A stretch of DNA of 64,000 nucleotides from Deinococcus humi (GTDB lineage: Bacteria > Deinococcota > Deinococci > Deinococcales > Deinococcaceae), in NCBI RefSeq assembly GCF_014201875.1, contig NZ_JACHFL010000003.1:62001-126000 (forward strand), given 5' to 3'. The position numbers and the translations under genes were made by a program. Positions 55,206-64,000 of this stretch are shown here, piece by piece (position 1 is the first letter of the stretch; every line of letters begins with the position of its first letter). Under the pieces are notes generated by a model. The model was not told the DNA's origin and did not search any database. It saw nothing but the letters and a program-made list of their open reading frames with translations.

Positions 55206-56039
55206 ATGGAGAGCCTGAGCAGCCGCGTCCTGACCGCCGTGGTGGGTTTTGCCATCATCAGCGTCATCGTGTGGATCGGCTGGTGGGCCATGCTGCCGGC
55301 GCTGATGTTTCTGTCGGTGATGGGCCTGTACGAGTACATCCGCATGCTGGACCGCAATGACATTGACGTGCGACGGGCCAGTCTGGCTGTATTCGCCGCC
55401 GCGTTGATCGTCGCGAGCCTGCCCGTGTGGGCACAGACCCCGCCGTGGCCCGGCGGCTCCTGGCGGGAAGTGGTTTTGACCGTGGCACTGGGCTACCTGC
55501 TGGTCATGGAGGTCGTGCGTCCGGGCGAACGTCCGCTGGAACGGGTGGTCTACAGCATGTTTGGCCTGTTATACATCCCCTGGCTGCTAGGCTATTTTCT
55601 GCTGCTCCGCTACAGCCCGGACGCCACGGCGGGGTTGCTGTATTTCGCACTGCCGCTGCTGGCCACATTCGCTGCCGACATCGGGGGCTTTTTCGGCGGC
55701 TATTACTTCGGACGCCGGAAGCTGGCCCCGGAGGTCAGTCCGGGCAAGACGATAGAGGGGGCCATTGGCGGCCTGCTCGCAGGGTTCCTGATCGTGCTGG
55801 TCATCTCCAGCCTGAGCGGAATCTGGTCACCGCTGGAATCGCTGCTGTATTCCATTCTGGTGGCCAGCGCGAGTCAGCTGGGCGATCTGGCCGAGAGCCT
55901 GATCAAACGCGCCCTGAGAACCAAAGACAGCGGCACCAGTCTGCCCGGTCACGGCGGCTTTCTGGACCGTATCGACAGCCTGCTGTTCGCCGTGCCCGCC
56001 ACCTATCTGTTCTTGCAGATCAGCGTGTTTTCCCGCTAG
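55206..56039 (+). CDS. cdsA: Phosphatidate cytidylyltransferase
   Basis: A 277-residue integral membrane CDP-diglyceride synthase with about eight helices that makes CDP-diacylglycerol for phospholipid synthesis. The catalytic signature is at the C-terminus (SQLGDLAESLIKRALRTKD, then LPGHGGFLDRIDS), with DIGGFFGGYYFGRRKL and SPGKTIEGAIGG earlier. It follows frr as in many bacteria; the usual next genes (dxr, rseP) are missing and a minus-strand gene follows. ATG 55206 after a GGGGGG stretch. Confidence 0.96.
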   Translation: MESLSSRVLTAVVGFAIISVIVWIGWWAMLPALMFLSVMGLYEYIRMLDRNDIDVRRASLAVFAAALIVASLPVWAQTPPWPGGSWREVVLTVALGYLLVMEVVRPGERPLERVVYSMFGLLYIPWLLGYFLLLRYSPDATAGLLYFALPLLATFAADIGGFFGGYYFGRRKLAPEVSPGKTIEGAIGGLLAGFLIVLVISSLSGIWSPLESLLYSILVASASQLGDLAESLIKRALRTKDSGTSLPGHGGFLDRIDSLLFAVPATYLFLQISVFSR

Positions 56040-56058
56040 ACCTTTCGCTCCCGATCCA

Positions 56059-56101
56059 CAACAAAACCGGGCAGAAGTCTTCTCTCTGCCCGGTTTTGTT
56101 G
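56059..56101. terminator. Bidirectional terminator between cdsA and the DUF4388 gene
   Basis: A perfect 16-bp stem (56059-56074 with 56086-56101) has an 11-nt loop and a run of T on each arm's 3' side (TTTTGTTG). It should stop transcription from both convergent genes. Confidence 0.85.
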
Positions 56102-56131
56102 TGGTCTGGCGCATCGTCTCGTCGATTGAAC

Positions 56132-56653
56132 TCAGCACTCCTCAATCAGTCCGGCCATCATGAAGGGGCGCAGGGTTTCCAGCACAGTGCGCGGTGGCTC
56201 CCCACTGCGTTCCAGAAGGGTGCGGATATCCAGTTCCTGCGAGACCAGTTTCAAGGCACGGAACTGAGGGTGGGTGACAGGCTGGGCCTCGGTCCAGCGG
56301 GGCGTGAACCGCAGGCGACGTTGCCAGTCGGGAAAGGCCCGCAACAGCGGCTCCCAGGCGTTGCTTTCCTCGAACAGACGGCGCAGCGCCGAATCCCGGT
56401 GCAGGTGCAAGGTACGTTCGGGGGCGCTGATCCCCGGCTCGAACACAAAGGTCCCGCTCCCCAGACTGGCAAGCAGTTGCAGCGCGGCGTCACCGGTCAA
56501 TTCGCCGCAGCGGGCGTGGATGATCTCGCCGCGTTCCAGCCACAGTTGACCGCCGCGCACGTGGTCCACGCTCAACAGCCCTTCACGGCCACTGGTCAGG
56601 AGCATCTGCATCACGGAAAGAAAAGGAAAGACTGCGAGGTCGCCGCGCACCAT
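56132..56653 (-). CDS. DUF4388 (PATAN-like) domain protein
   Basis: A 173-residue soluble protein whose first 100 residues form a DUF4388 domain: LAVFPFLSVMQMLLTSGREGLLSVDH, then GQLWLERGEIIHARCGELTGDAALQLLASLGSGTFVFEPG. The family occurs in response regulators and gliding or polarity proteins, where it mediates protein contacts. The C-terminal part (LDIRTLLERSGEPPRTVLETLRPFMMAGLIEE) looks like a winged-helix-like element. A single-domain form, without receiver domain. Role unknown. Confidence 0.8.
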   Translation of the reverse strand: MVRGDLAVFPFLSVMQMLLTSGREGLLSVDHVRGGQLWLERGEIIHARCGELTGDAALQLLASLGSGTFVFEPGISAPERTLHLHRDSALRRLFEESNAWEPLLRAFPDWQRRLRFTPRWTEAQPVTHPQFRALKLVSQELDIRTLLERSGEPPRTVLETLRPFMMAGLIEEC

Positions 56654-56785
56654 AACGTAGGCACAGTGTAGTGCCTGGAGTGACCAGAGAGGGCGGTGCG
56701 GCGGGTGCCCCCAGTGGGGGCGCGGTTGATGGCCGCTGGCCCGTCCCCGCAGGATCAGGGCAAGGTGTCATGTCAGAATGCCCCC

Positions 56786-57775
56786 ATGATCACCGGGACA
56801 GGGCCGCTCCTCTCGCTGGCCGCGGCGGACGCGCTGGGAGCAGCCACCGAATTCAAGACGCCACAGACCATCGCCGCCCGCTACGGCCAGACCATTACGG
56901 ACTATCAGCCGGGTAGCGTGTTTGGTTTCGCGCCGGGCGAGGCCACCGACGACACCCAGATGGTCGTGGCGACGCTGCTAGGCTACGCAAAGCAAACAGG
57001 TGTGGACGGTGTGCTGAGTGCCCTGCGTGATTGGCTGGCGGCAGGACCGCCGGACGTGGGCGGCCTGACCGGCGCAGCCCTGCGCTTCGCTACGCTTGAC
57101 GGTGGTGTTCGCGCTTGGGAGGGCAGCGGCTTCCGAAGTGCTGGGAACGGGGGCCTGATGCGAATTGCCGCCGTGTGGATCGCCGGTTTCAAGGGAACTG
57201 GCCTGGCTCGCGAATCGGCAGCCGTGACTGCTCTGACCCACGCCGACCCGCGCTGCGTGTACGCCTCGGTCTTTCTGACCGCGTTTCTGGAGGCGCTCGC
57301 CGCTGGGCAACCCTACGCTGAGGCCGCTGCAGACGCCCTGGCGGTGACGGGCAACTTCGACGCCCGCGCTGCCCTGTTGGATGCTGAAATCTTTGGCGTC
57401 GACACACGGGATGCCCACGCGGCTTTCAAGGACCGTGAGCGACAGGCCAGGGCCGAGGTCCGCGACCGAGTGCATTCCGGGTTGGCAGGGAGGATGACCT
57501 CGCAGAGCGGCTTTGTGCTGGACACGCTGGAAGCTGCCGTGAAGCATGCGGGCGCCGACAGCTGGCACGCCTGCGTGGAGGCTGCCGTCTTGCTGGGCGA
57601 CGACAGCGATACGGTGGCCTGCGTGGTCGGGGCCATTGCGGGGGCGAGGGGCTTTGAGGTTCCAGCCCGGCTGCTGCCGCCCCTGCGCCTGGGGCACACC
57701 TGGCCGGGCTGGCAGCGCGGCTGGGAATGTACCGAACATTTTCCCGAACTGGTGCGGGCAGTGCGGCAGCCATGA
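56786..57775 (+). CDS. ADP-ribosylglycohydrolase family protein
   Basis: A 329-residue ARH/DraG-type hydrolase that would remove ADP-ribose from proteins, DNA or O-acetyl-ADP-ribose in a binuclear Mg centre. Metal-binding motifs are present at both ends: ATDDTQMV near residue 53 and LLGDDSDTVACVVGAIAGA near 270, with ADALGAATEF and RSAGNGGLMRIAAV between. ATG 56786 is the family-like start. Its stop overlaps the next ATG (ATGA), so it is coupled to a nucleotidyltransferase-like protein. The substrate is open. Confidence 0.85.
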   Translation: MITGTGPLLSLAAADALGAATEFKTPQTIAARYGQTITDYQPGSVFGFAPGEATDDTQMVVATLLGYAKQTGVDGVLSALRDWLAAGPPDVGGLTGAALRFATLDGGVRAWEGSGFRSAGNGGLMRIAAVWIAGFKGTGLARESAAVTALTHADPRCVYASVFLTAFLEALAAGQPYAEAAADALAVTGNFDARAALLDAEIFGVDTRDAHAAFKDRERQARAEVRDRVHSGLAGRMTSQSGFVLDTLEAAVKHAGADSWHACVEAAVLLGDDSDTVACVVGAIAGARGFEVPARLLPPLRLGHTWPGWQRGWECTEHFPELVRAVRQP

Positions 57776-58335
57776 ACGAGAGTGAATTTGAGAGGCTGGT
57801 GCGCCTGAATCCAGTCAATGCAGCCATGCTGGAACGGCTGCCAGACCTGGGCGTGCAGCAGGTTCACCTGGTTGCCGGGGCGCTGTTTGGCACAGTCTGG
57901 AATGTGCAGAGTGGCCAGCCTCCAGAAGCGCAGATCCGCGATTACGACGTGTTTTACTGGGATGATGACCCCAGCTACGAGGCCGAGGACGCCGTGATCC
58001 GCCGGGCCGAGGTGCTGTTTGGTGATCTGAAAGTCACTGTCGAGATCCGCAACCAGGCCCGCGTTCACCTGTGGTTCAACGGGAAGTTCGGCCAGGACCG
58101 CCCACCATTGAAGAGCGTTCGAGAGGGCATAGATCAGTTCCTGGTGGAATGCACCTGCGTGGGCATAGATGCGTTCGGTGATGTTTACGCCCCTTATGGT
58201 CTGGACGATCTGGCCGCTGGAATTCTGCGGCCCAATCCTCATAACCATACCCCCGGCCTGTGCGGCGCCAAGATCGCTGACTACCAGCGGCGCTGGCCAT
58301 GGCTCCAGGCTGCGGGATCGGTGCAGATCTCTTAG
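57772..58335 (+). CDS. Nucleotidyltransferase-like protein (DUF925/COG3575)
   Basis: A 187-residue protein of the DUF925 family, related to the nucleotidyltransferase fold. HLVAGALFGTVWNVQSGQPP is the helix after the first strand, IRDYDVFYWDDDPSYEAED provides the two or three acidic residues expected for metal binding, and VTVEIRNQARVHLWF, FGQDRPPLKS and IDAFGDVYAPYGLDDL follow. No substrate is known for the family. Translationally coupled to the ADP-ribosylglycohydrolase. Confidence 0.82.
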   Translation: MNESEFERLVRLNPVNAAMLERLPDLGVQQVHLVAGALFGTVWNVQSGQPPEAQIRDYDVFYWDDDPSYEAEDAVIRRAEVLFGDLKVTVEIRNQARVHLWFNGKFGQDRPPLKSVREGIDQFLVECTCVGIDAFGDVYAPYGLDDLAAGILRPNPHNHTPGLCGAKIADYQRRWPWLQAAGSVQIS

Positions 58336-58445
58336 CCTTGGCGCATGTCTGTGGACGTCGGACAACACTCACATATTCCAGCTACACTGGCCCACACGTG
58401 AAAGCTATCAGGGACGCGGAATTTCGGGATATTAGAGAGGGGTCA

Positions 58446-59762
58446 GTGACAGAACACGACAGGACGAGGACAACGTCTAACTACAGGCCAATGAGGATCA
58501 CCGTCTGCGCCGCTTTGATGTTTGGTGCTCTCACCGTGACGCTGACGGCCTGCGCGCCGTACGTGGATACCCGCGCCATCGTTCCAGAAAACGATCCGTC
58601 TGAAGGGCCAGCCTATGCCGGGCCTCTAGTCATTACCAGAGGCGGCACCTATCAGGGCAACTGGCAGAGCTTTGATCCAGAGGTCGCAGCAGTCACCATC
58701 AAAACCCGTGAACGGGTCGTGATCGAAAATTCGTTTCTCCGTGGACGCGGCAATCTGATTCGCGGCATTAATGTGAACCTGATTGTACGAAATACCACCG
58801 GCTACGGCCTCAATCCCCTGACCAACGGCTCATTTCCTGGTCGTTTTCTCTCAGTCGAAGACGTGTTGAATCTGGTGGTCGAGAATAACAATCTGTTTGG
58901 TACTTCCGGTATTTATGTGCATCTCTTCAAGGGAAATCCTGCTGCTGGGCAGACCATCCGTATTCTTCGCAATCGGATCCGGAATGTAGATGGACGTTAC
59001 GTTGATTACCGGGGCAAATTTACTGACAAGCGCTACTATGTGCAGGCTATTCAATTCAACCGTGTGGCGCGGGTGCCCAATATTGAGATTGCCTGGAACG
59101 AGGTAATCAACGAGCCAGGCAAGAGTGCTGTCGAAGACAATTTCAGCATGTATGAGTCAAGCGGCACCGCGTCCAGCCCAATCAGGATTCACGATAATTA
59201 TATCGATGGAGCGTACGCCGCCAATCCCTTGAAGGCACAGAAATATTCGGGGGGTGGCATTCTCCTGGGCGATGGAAAGAAAGACGACATGGACATTGCA
59301 GGTGGGTATGCCGAGGTCTACAACAATCAGATTATTAACACTTCAAACCATGGAATAGGCCTTGCTGGGGGCCACCATCACAAGGTCTATGGCAATCGCA
59401 TCGTTTCTGCTGGCCTGTTGCCAGGTGGAGTGATCGATCCAAATGCCAATGTCGGTCTGTATGTCTGGAACATTAATGGCAGCGCGAAAAACAATGCCCG
59501 GACTTTTATTAACAACTCAATTCAAAAGAACATTGTTGGCTGGAAACGATTCGGACCTGCAGGCAAGGTCTACTACCACAACCTTTGGACGCCAAGTTGT
59601 CTGGAGTCCGCAGGAAATATCTGTAAGGACAATGAGGCTTGGCCGGATCCTGTCGGTGATGACATCGCCAGTGAAGAATTTGCTCGTTGGCAGCAGAAGT
59701 TGAGTGAGGCGAAGGTGATTGTTGGTGTTCACAACTCTGTTTCCAAAGCTACATCGCCGTAA
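58446..59762 (+). CDS. Lipoprotein with right-handed beta-helix repeats
   Basis: A protein of 438 residues from GTG 58446 (GAGAGG 5 nt upstream), or 423 from ATG 58491, where the lipoprotein signal (FGALTVTLTAC) begins. The mature part is a ladder of short Asn/Ile-rich strands (NLIVRNTTGYGLNP, NLVVENNNLFGTSGIYVH, IRILRNRIRNVDG, IRIHDNYIDGAY, AEVYNNQIINTSNHGIGLAGGHHHKVYGNRIV), a parallel beta-helix as in NosD or polysaccharide lyases. Catalytic residues cannot be assigned. Codon use is more AT-rich than the neighbours, increasing toward the 3' end, which suggests transfer. Confidence 0.75.
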   Translation: MTEHDRTRTTSNYRPMRITVCAALMFGALTVTLTACAPYVDTRAIVPENDPSEGPAYAGPLVITRGGTYQGNWQSFDPEVAAVTIKTRERVVIENSFLRGRGNLIRGINVNLIVRNTTGYGLNPLTNGSFPGRFLSVEDVLNLVVENNNLFGTSGIYVHLFKGNPAAGQTIRILRNRIRNVDGRYVDYRGKFTDKRYYVQAIQFNRVARVPNIEIAWNEVINEPGKSAVEDNFSMYESSGTASSPIRIHDNYIDGAYAANPLKAQKYSGGGILLGDGKKDDMDIAGGYAEVYNNQIINTSNHGIGLAGGHHHKVYGNRIVSAGLLPGGVIDPNANVGLYVWNINGSAKNNARTFINNSIQKNIVGWKRFGPAGKVYYHNLWTPSCLESAGNICKDNEAWPDPVGDDIASEEFARWQQKLSEAKVIVGVHNSVSKATSP

Positions 59763-60470
59763 CTTGGGACATGCAGTATTCGCGCCAAGTATTGTTATAC
59801 ATAATCTAAGCTAATCGTATTCTATGCGAAGGCATAATTATATAGAGATTGTCATACTTTTTTCAAGTAATGGTTTAACGAATTTAGGTAATAATTTAAA
59901 ATATAGGGCGGATCTCTAGTATCTTTGGGAGTTTTTAATATCATTTTCCATTGAACTGCAACCAAGTACGTCTCACGGACGGGTGTTGGTGTCGCTCAAT
60001 TGAATATCGACGATATGAAGAATATAGGTTAAATAGCTCATCCTCAGTCTGGTCTGCTGCTTCCTGTCAAATAACAATGCTCAGATCAAGCCCGAAAATC
60101 CATATAGGATGAAAGAATTATGGCTTTCTGCCGCTCCAGATACTTGGGAATAGCTTGAGGCTCTAAGGGACTGACTTTTTTGAGTTGTCGGCTGAACGGA
60201 CGTTAATTCCACTGTTCAATAATCGGGGTAGCAGCCTTAGTTGTCGCAAAATGTGTTTGGCCTCGCCCCCAATAAATTCAAGGTGAGCTGGCCTTTTTAC
60301 AATAGGACGCGGATTATGCACATTACATAGGGGCGCCGCATGACTACCATTGATTGAGAATTCTACGCACTTTAATCCTCGACAGCGGACTTTTGCAAGA
60401 GGAGAACCACGAACCAATAATGCCTTTCTAAGCCGCCATTAGGTGCGATTAGCTGTGATTGTCTTTGTGA
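59763..60470. other. AT-rich gene-poor region
   Basis: About 700 bases of markedly lower GC than the rest of the window, with stops in all frames apart from one weak 84-codon ORF on the - strand. No promoter-terminator pair or repeat was convincing. It looks like remnant foreign DNA next to the beta-helix gene. Confidence 0.6.
60163..60417 (-). pseudogene. 84-codon ORF, possible gene fragment
   Basis: A frame opening at TTG 60417 encodes a basic peptide with KVRCRGLKCVEFSINGSH, then APLCNVHNPRPIVKRPAHLEF and RQLRLLPRLLNSG. Three Cys and a His-Asn might form a small metal site, but no family is recognised and there is no ribosome binding site or promoter. It is more likely a decayed piece of a foreign gene than an active one. 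Confidence 0.25.
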
Positions 60471-60474
60471 GACG

Positions 60475-60514
60475 CGGGTGCCATAGGGATCGAACCCATA
60501 CAAGACCCCCTTGT
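60475..60514 (-). pseudogene. Truncated class II tRNA-like sequence (3' half)
   Basis: Read on the - strand: a 5-bp variable-arm-like hairpin ACAAG-GGGGT-CTTGT (60514-60500), a T arm ATGGG-TTCGATC-CCTAT (60499-60483, one G-T pair), and GGCACCC plus a G as acceptor 3' strand and discriminator. The matching 5' acceptor GGGTGCC and the D and anticodon arms are not found upstream. It resembles the 3' half of a tRNA-Ser-like gene left at an integration boundary. Confidence 0.45.
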
Positions 60515-60618
60515 TCTGCTAGGCGGTGGGACACGGTAGAGCCTTCACGCACCGGATTTGCCCTAAACTGAAAGGGTTGCCCTGCTGGAGTGGTAGGGAG
60601 AGGAATTGGAGGGTCTTT

Positions 60619-61722
<1,104 letters not shown>

Positions 61723-62007
61723 TTCCTGGCTCGAAAAAATGGCATTGACGGGCGAGGTGGGGCTGATAGATCATTCTGGCAGCCCTTCCGATAACTGGGC
61801 TCGTTCATGGAGCGTGACACCTGCTGAAATCCGTGCCATATAAACGAAATAGATGATGTGTCCTGGGAGAGCTCGGTGTATCCTGTCTCCAGCCCGTCAC
61901 GAACCTGCCCACCATTGCTTTGTCTCTGGCGGTTAGGGGCTGGGCAGCCTGAAGCGAACGCATCCGCCATTCTGCCAGGACCCCAATCGCTCGTCTGTGG
62001 AGTTGCC

Positions 62008-63084
62008 TTGTCCGTGTCCCGCCGTCGACCAACCAGCGTTCCATCGTCCTCTTGGCAACCCGGGCAGCGGCGAATGTTCTTACTGGTGGTCATCATTGAG
62101 GTATGTGCCAGCATGGCGGCGCTGTGGTCGCAGGCTCCTGACTTCGACGCTCTGGACATCTGGGCACTGCCTCTGCTGTCAGCGCTGATGCTGAGCGCCC
62201 AGTTGCTGCTGGCAATCGGACTGATCCGCTACGAGAAGGCCCTGTCACTGGCTTTTATAGGTGCCTGCACCTATCTGTTGCTGGCCCTGAGCCACCAGTT
62301 CAGCGTGATGCCGCCTGGAGCCAGAACGCTTTCGGAGAACACTTACTGGTTTGCGGTGTTATATACGTCTGTGTTCTACGTTTATCCGCCGCGCCTCGCC
62401 GCTACCCGTGCCGTCTTGATCCTGAGCATTGCCATGGTCATCTGCGGCTGGCACTTGGCTATGACTGTTCCCGCCGAAACGCGCATGAGCCTGATCGGTG
62501 CCACGGCGCAGTTCCTGCTGAGCAGCAGCGTGCTGGTTCTGATCCAGTCGACCTTTGGGGCGCAGCGGGCGCAACTGCTGGCCTCACGCTCGGCTGCCCT
62601 GGTTGATGTGCTGACGGGCATTGCCAACCGCCGGGCTGCCGAAGAGCGTCTGCGGGAGCTGGCCGGGCGGAGAGCTGCATACACGGTAGTGCTGTTCGAT
62701 CTCGATCATTTCAAGCAGATCAATGATAAGCACGGCCACGCCGCAGGCGACCTGGTGTTGCGCGGCGTGGCGCAATTGTCCCAGGCGCTTGTGCCGCCCG
62801 GCGGGATGGCCGCCCGCTGGGGTGGCGAGGAATTCTTGCTGATCCTGCCTCCGCTCGGTGCCAGCCAGGTCAGGAAGCTGTTGAATAATCTACGTAATGA
62901 GCTGCGCCAGCAGTGGCACGGCGAGGTGGTGGGGGTGACCGCCTGCTTTGGAGTGACCAGTGCGGATGTCGGAGAGCTGCCCGAGACTGTGATCGCGCGC
63001 GCGGATGAGGCGATGTACAGCGCTAAGCAGCAGGGGCGCAATGATATTCGACTGGCCGAGTGGCGGCGCAGCCCTGCCAGCTAA
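62008..63084 (+). CDS. Membrane-bound diguanylate cyclase (GGDEF)
   Basis: A 358-residue protein with about five or six transmembrane helices (FLLVVIIEVCASMAALWS through LIGATAQFLLSSSVLVLIQS) and a C-terminal GGDEF domain from about residue 195. DPLTGIANRR is VDVLTGIANRRAAEER here, then FDLDHFKQINDKHGHAAGDLVL and the active loop WGGEEFLL, so it should make cyclic di-GMP from GTP. The RxxD inhibitory site before GGEEF is absent. GGAG 5 nt before TTG 62008 suggests this start; ATG 62074 is the alternative. Confidence 0.85.
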   Translation: MSVSRRRPTSVPSSSWQPGQRRMFLLVVIIEVCASMAALWSQAPDFDALDIWALPLLSALMLSAQLLLAIGLIRYEKALSLAFIGACTYLLLALSHQFSVMPPGARTLSENTYWFAVLYTSVFYVYPPRLAATRAVLILSIAMVICGWHLAMTVPAETRMSLIGATAQFLLSSSVLVLIQSTFGAQRAQLLASRSAALVDVLTGIANRRAAEERLRELAGRRAAYTVVLFDLDHFKQINDKHGHAAGDLVLRGVAQLSQALVPPGGMAARWGGEEFLLILPPLGASQVRKLLNNLRNELRQQWHGEVVGVTACFGVTSADVGELPETVIARADEAMYSAKQQGRNDIRLAEWRRSPAS

Positions 63085-63233
63085 ACGGCAGTCTAGATCT
63101 GCATGTCCACGTCACCGAGGTTCAAATGACAAACAGGATCATTAGGCTTCGCGCTCTTTGAGAGAGTCTACAATTCGTCCCTATATCCCTTCCGCACGCT
63201 GTTCCTATGAAGCTGCCGGGTAAGAGCGTGCCC

Positions 63234-63902
63234 TTATTGCCCCGCCGCCGCCGCCGCGTCCACGAACCAGACCGGATCATGGAGTCGCGCGACAGGATGA
63301 TTTCCACGTCCAGCGCGCACGTCGCTCAGGGCTTTGGCCTTCTTCGCTCCGGACACCAGCAGCCAGCGTTGACGGGCCGCATTGATCTCGGGAAACGTCA
63401 TGGTGATGCGCCACGTGTCCTGCTGGGGCACCCAGTTGGCCACCACCCGTCCGTCTGCACTCAGCGCCGCCGTGTTGGGAAACAGGCTAGCAGTGTGGCC
63501 GTCGTCGCCCATGCCCAGCAGATTCACATCCAGGCGTTCGGGCAGTGCGGCGGCGTAGGCTGCGGCGGCCTCCTCCAGCGGGCGGCGCTCACCTTCCATG
63601 CGGTGAATCTGGGCTGTCGGGACTGGGACGTAGGCCAGCAGGTCACGCTGCGCCGCGCCGTAATTGCTGTCGGGGCTGTCCGGCCCGACACTGCGTTCGT
63701 CACCAAAATAGATGTGGACCGCCTTCCACGGGATGTCCGGCAACTCTCGCAGGGTCGCGTACATCAGCCCTGGTGTACTGCCGCCCGACAGGGCGATATG
63801 GAAGGCTCCGCGCGCCGCGACGGCCTCGCGCGCTGCGCGTGCGAAGGCATTTGCTGCAGCATCTGCTGCAGCCTGGGCTGTGGGAAAGACATGCAGGTTC
63901 AT
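63234..63902 (-). CDS. pgl: 6-phosphogluconolactonase
   Basis: A 222-residue DevB-type lactonase, second step of the oxidative pentose phosphate pathway. [17 protein letters not shown] binds the phosphate, [21 protein letters not shown] and [18 protein letters not shown] carry catalytic residues including the His of GDDGHTAS, and [21 protein letters not shown] follows. It lies downstream of the end of a probable opcA gene on the same strand, consistent with a zwf-opcA-pgl operon. Confidence 0.95.
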   Translation of the reverse strand: MNLHVFPTAQAAADAAANAFARAAREAVAARGAFHIALSGGSTPGLMYATLRELPDIPWKAVHIYFGDERSVGPDSPDSNYGAAQRDLLAYVPVPTAQIHRMEGERRPLEEAAAAYAAALPERLDVNLLGMGDDGHTASLFPNTAALSADGRVVANWVPQQDTWRITMTFPEINAARQRWLLVSGAKKAKALSDVRAGRGNHPVARLHDPVWFVDAAAAAGQ

Positions 63903-63954
63903 GGCTGGCCTTCTCTGAGGGCTGAGGCGGCACCGTTTACAGCTCGCCTCCCGC

Positions 63955-64000
63955 TCACAGGGTCGCCTTGGCCAGCTTCCAGGCCCGCTCGAACATTTCT
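63955..64000 (-). CDS. 3' end of a gene upstream of pgl, possibly opcA
   Basis: Only the last 14 codons ([14 protein letters not shown]) and the stop codon are in the window, on the pgl strand, 52 bases before the pgl start. The place would suit the glucose-6-phosphate dehydrogenase assembly protein OpcA, but the fragment alone cannot prove it. Confidence 0.4.
   Translation of the reverse strand, partial: EMFERAWKLAKATL

Noticed and set aside
60473..60545. Intact tRNA gene on the minus strand
   Set aside because: Only T arm, variable-arm-like hairpin and acceptor 3' strand are found; no complementary GGGTGCC, D arm or anticodon arm lies in the next 100 bases.
63194..63231. GCACGCT/AGCGTGC inverted repeat between the GGDEF and pgl genes as a terminator
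   Set aside because: The 24-nt loop is long and there is no T tract on either side, so it is too weak to call.

Overview
The window reads as chromosomal DNA of a Deinococcus species. The evidence is uniformly high GC, a CrtLm-type lycopene cyclase, a TilS-TadA fusion, a futalosine-route menaquinone enzyme (MqnD), a DAHP synthase/chorismate mutase fusion, soluble ABC binding proteins with cleavable signal peptides, and above all a recurrent TAnnnT hexamer 5-7 nt in front of start codons that have no Shine-Dalgarno sequence. That last feature matches the leaderless-transcript architecture described for Deinococcus. No rRNA, intact tRNA, CRISPR array or insertion sequence was seen.

Layout. 1-8.9 kb: 3' part of a nucleoside/sugar ABC ATPase, a MalY-like C-S lyase, glycogen synthase, a GNAT protein, a TrmJ-type tRNA methyltransferase, a lipoprotein coupled to a divergent pyrophosphatase-like gene, a secreted esterase, and lycopene cyclase with an in-frame extra C-terminal tail. 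9-16.1 kb: serine dehydratase beta subunit, then an IclR regulator divergent from a compact histidine-utilisation operon (hutU-hutG-hutI-hutH) with overlapping genes. 16.1-25.3 kb (mostly minus strand): DAHP synthase/chorismate mutase, truncated haemoglobin, an ABC-2 exporter, a Cu/Zn-SOD/beta-propeller fusion coupled to a PQQ-type sugar dehydrogenase, mqnD, a DUF6174 protein, ribF and a Nudix hydrolase. 25.5-38.5 kb: tilS-tadA, lysA, ppc, a YmdB phosphodiesterase, membrane proteins including a 36-residue single-pass peptide, a thiolase-YciI pair, 3-hydroxybutyryl-CoA dehydrogenase, a TspO-like protein and an AroE-like protein. 38.5-47.5 kb: a peptide ABC transporter (A-B-C, no ATPases nearby) and an amino-sugar set (sugar-binding protein, GH20 and GH3 hexosaminidases). 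47.5-51.6 kb: DegV, a beta-hydroxyacid dehydrogenase, a membrane protein behind a six-codon upstream ORF, and a GNAT enzyme. 51.7-56.1 kb: the conserved rpsB-tsf-pyrH-frr-cdsA translation/lipid cluster with terminator-like hairpins. 56.1-64 kb: DUF4388, a translationally coupled ADP-ribosylglycohydrolase/nucleotidyltransferase pair, a beta-helix lipoprotein in lower-GC DNA, an AT-rich gene-poor stretch ending at a truncated tRNA-like sequence, then ychF, a GGDEF protein, pgl and the end of a probable opcA.

How the genes work together. The hut genes form a full histidine-to-glutamate route under a likely IclR switch. thl and hbd supply steps of C4 acyl-CoA metabolism. The SBP/GH20/GH3 set looks like recovery of N-acetylglucosamine-containing oligomers. 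rpsB-tsf-frr-pyrH-cdsA is housekeeping.

No clear new defence or mobile system was found. The most unusual items are the AT-rich island with the tRNA remnant, the ARH/nucleotidyltransferase pair, the lycopene cyclase tail, the degenerate pyrophosphatase with an apparent CTG start, the AroE homologue lacking its catalytic motif, and the leaderless six-codon uORF.
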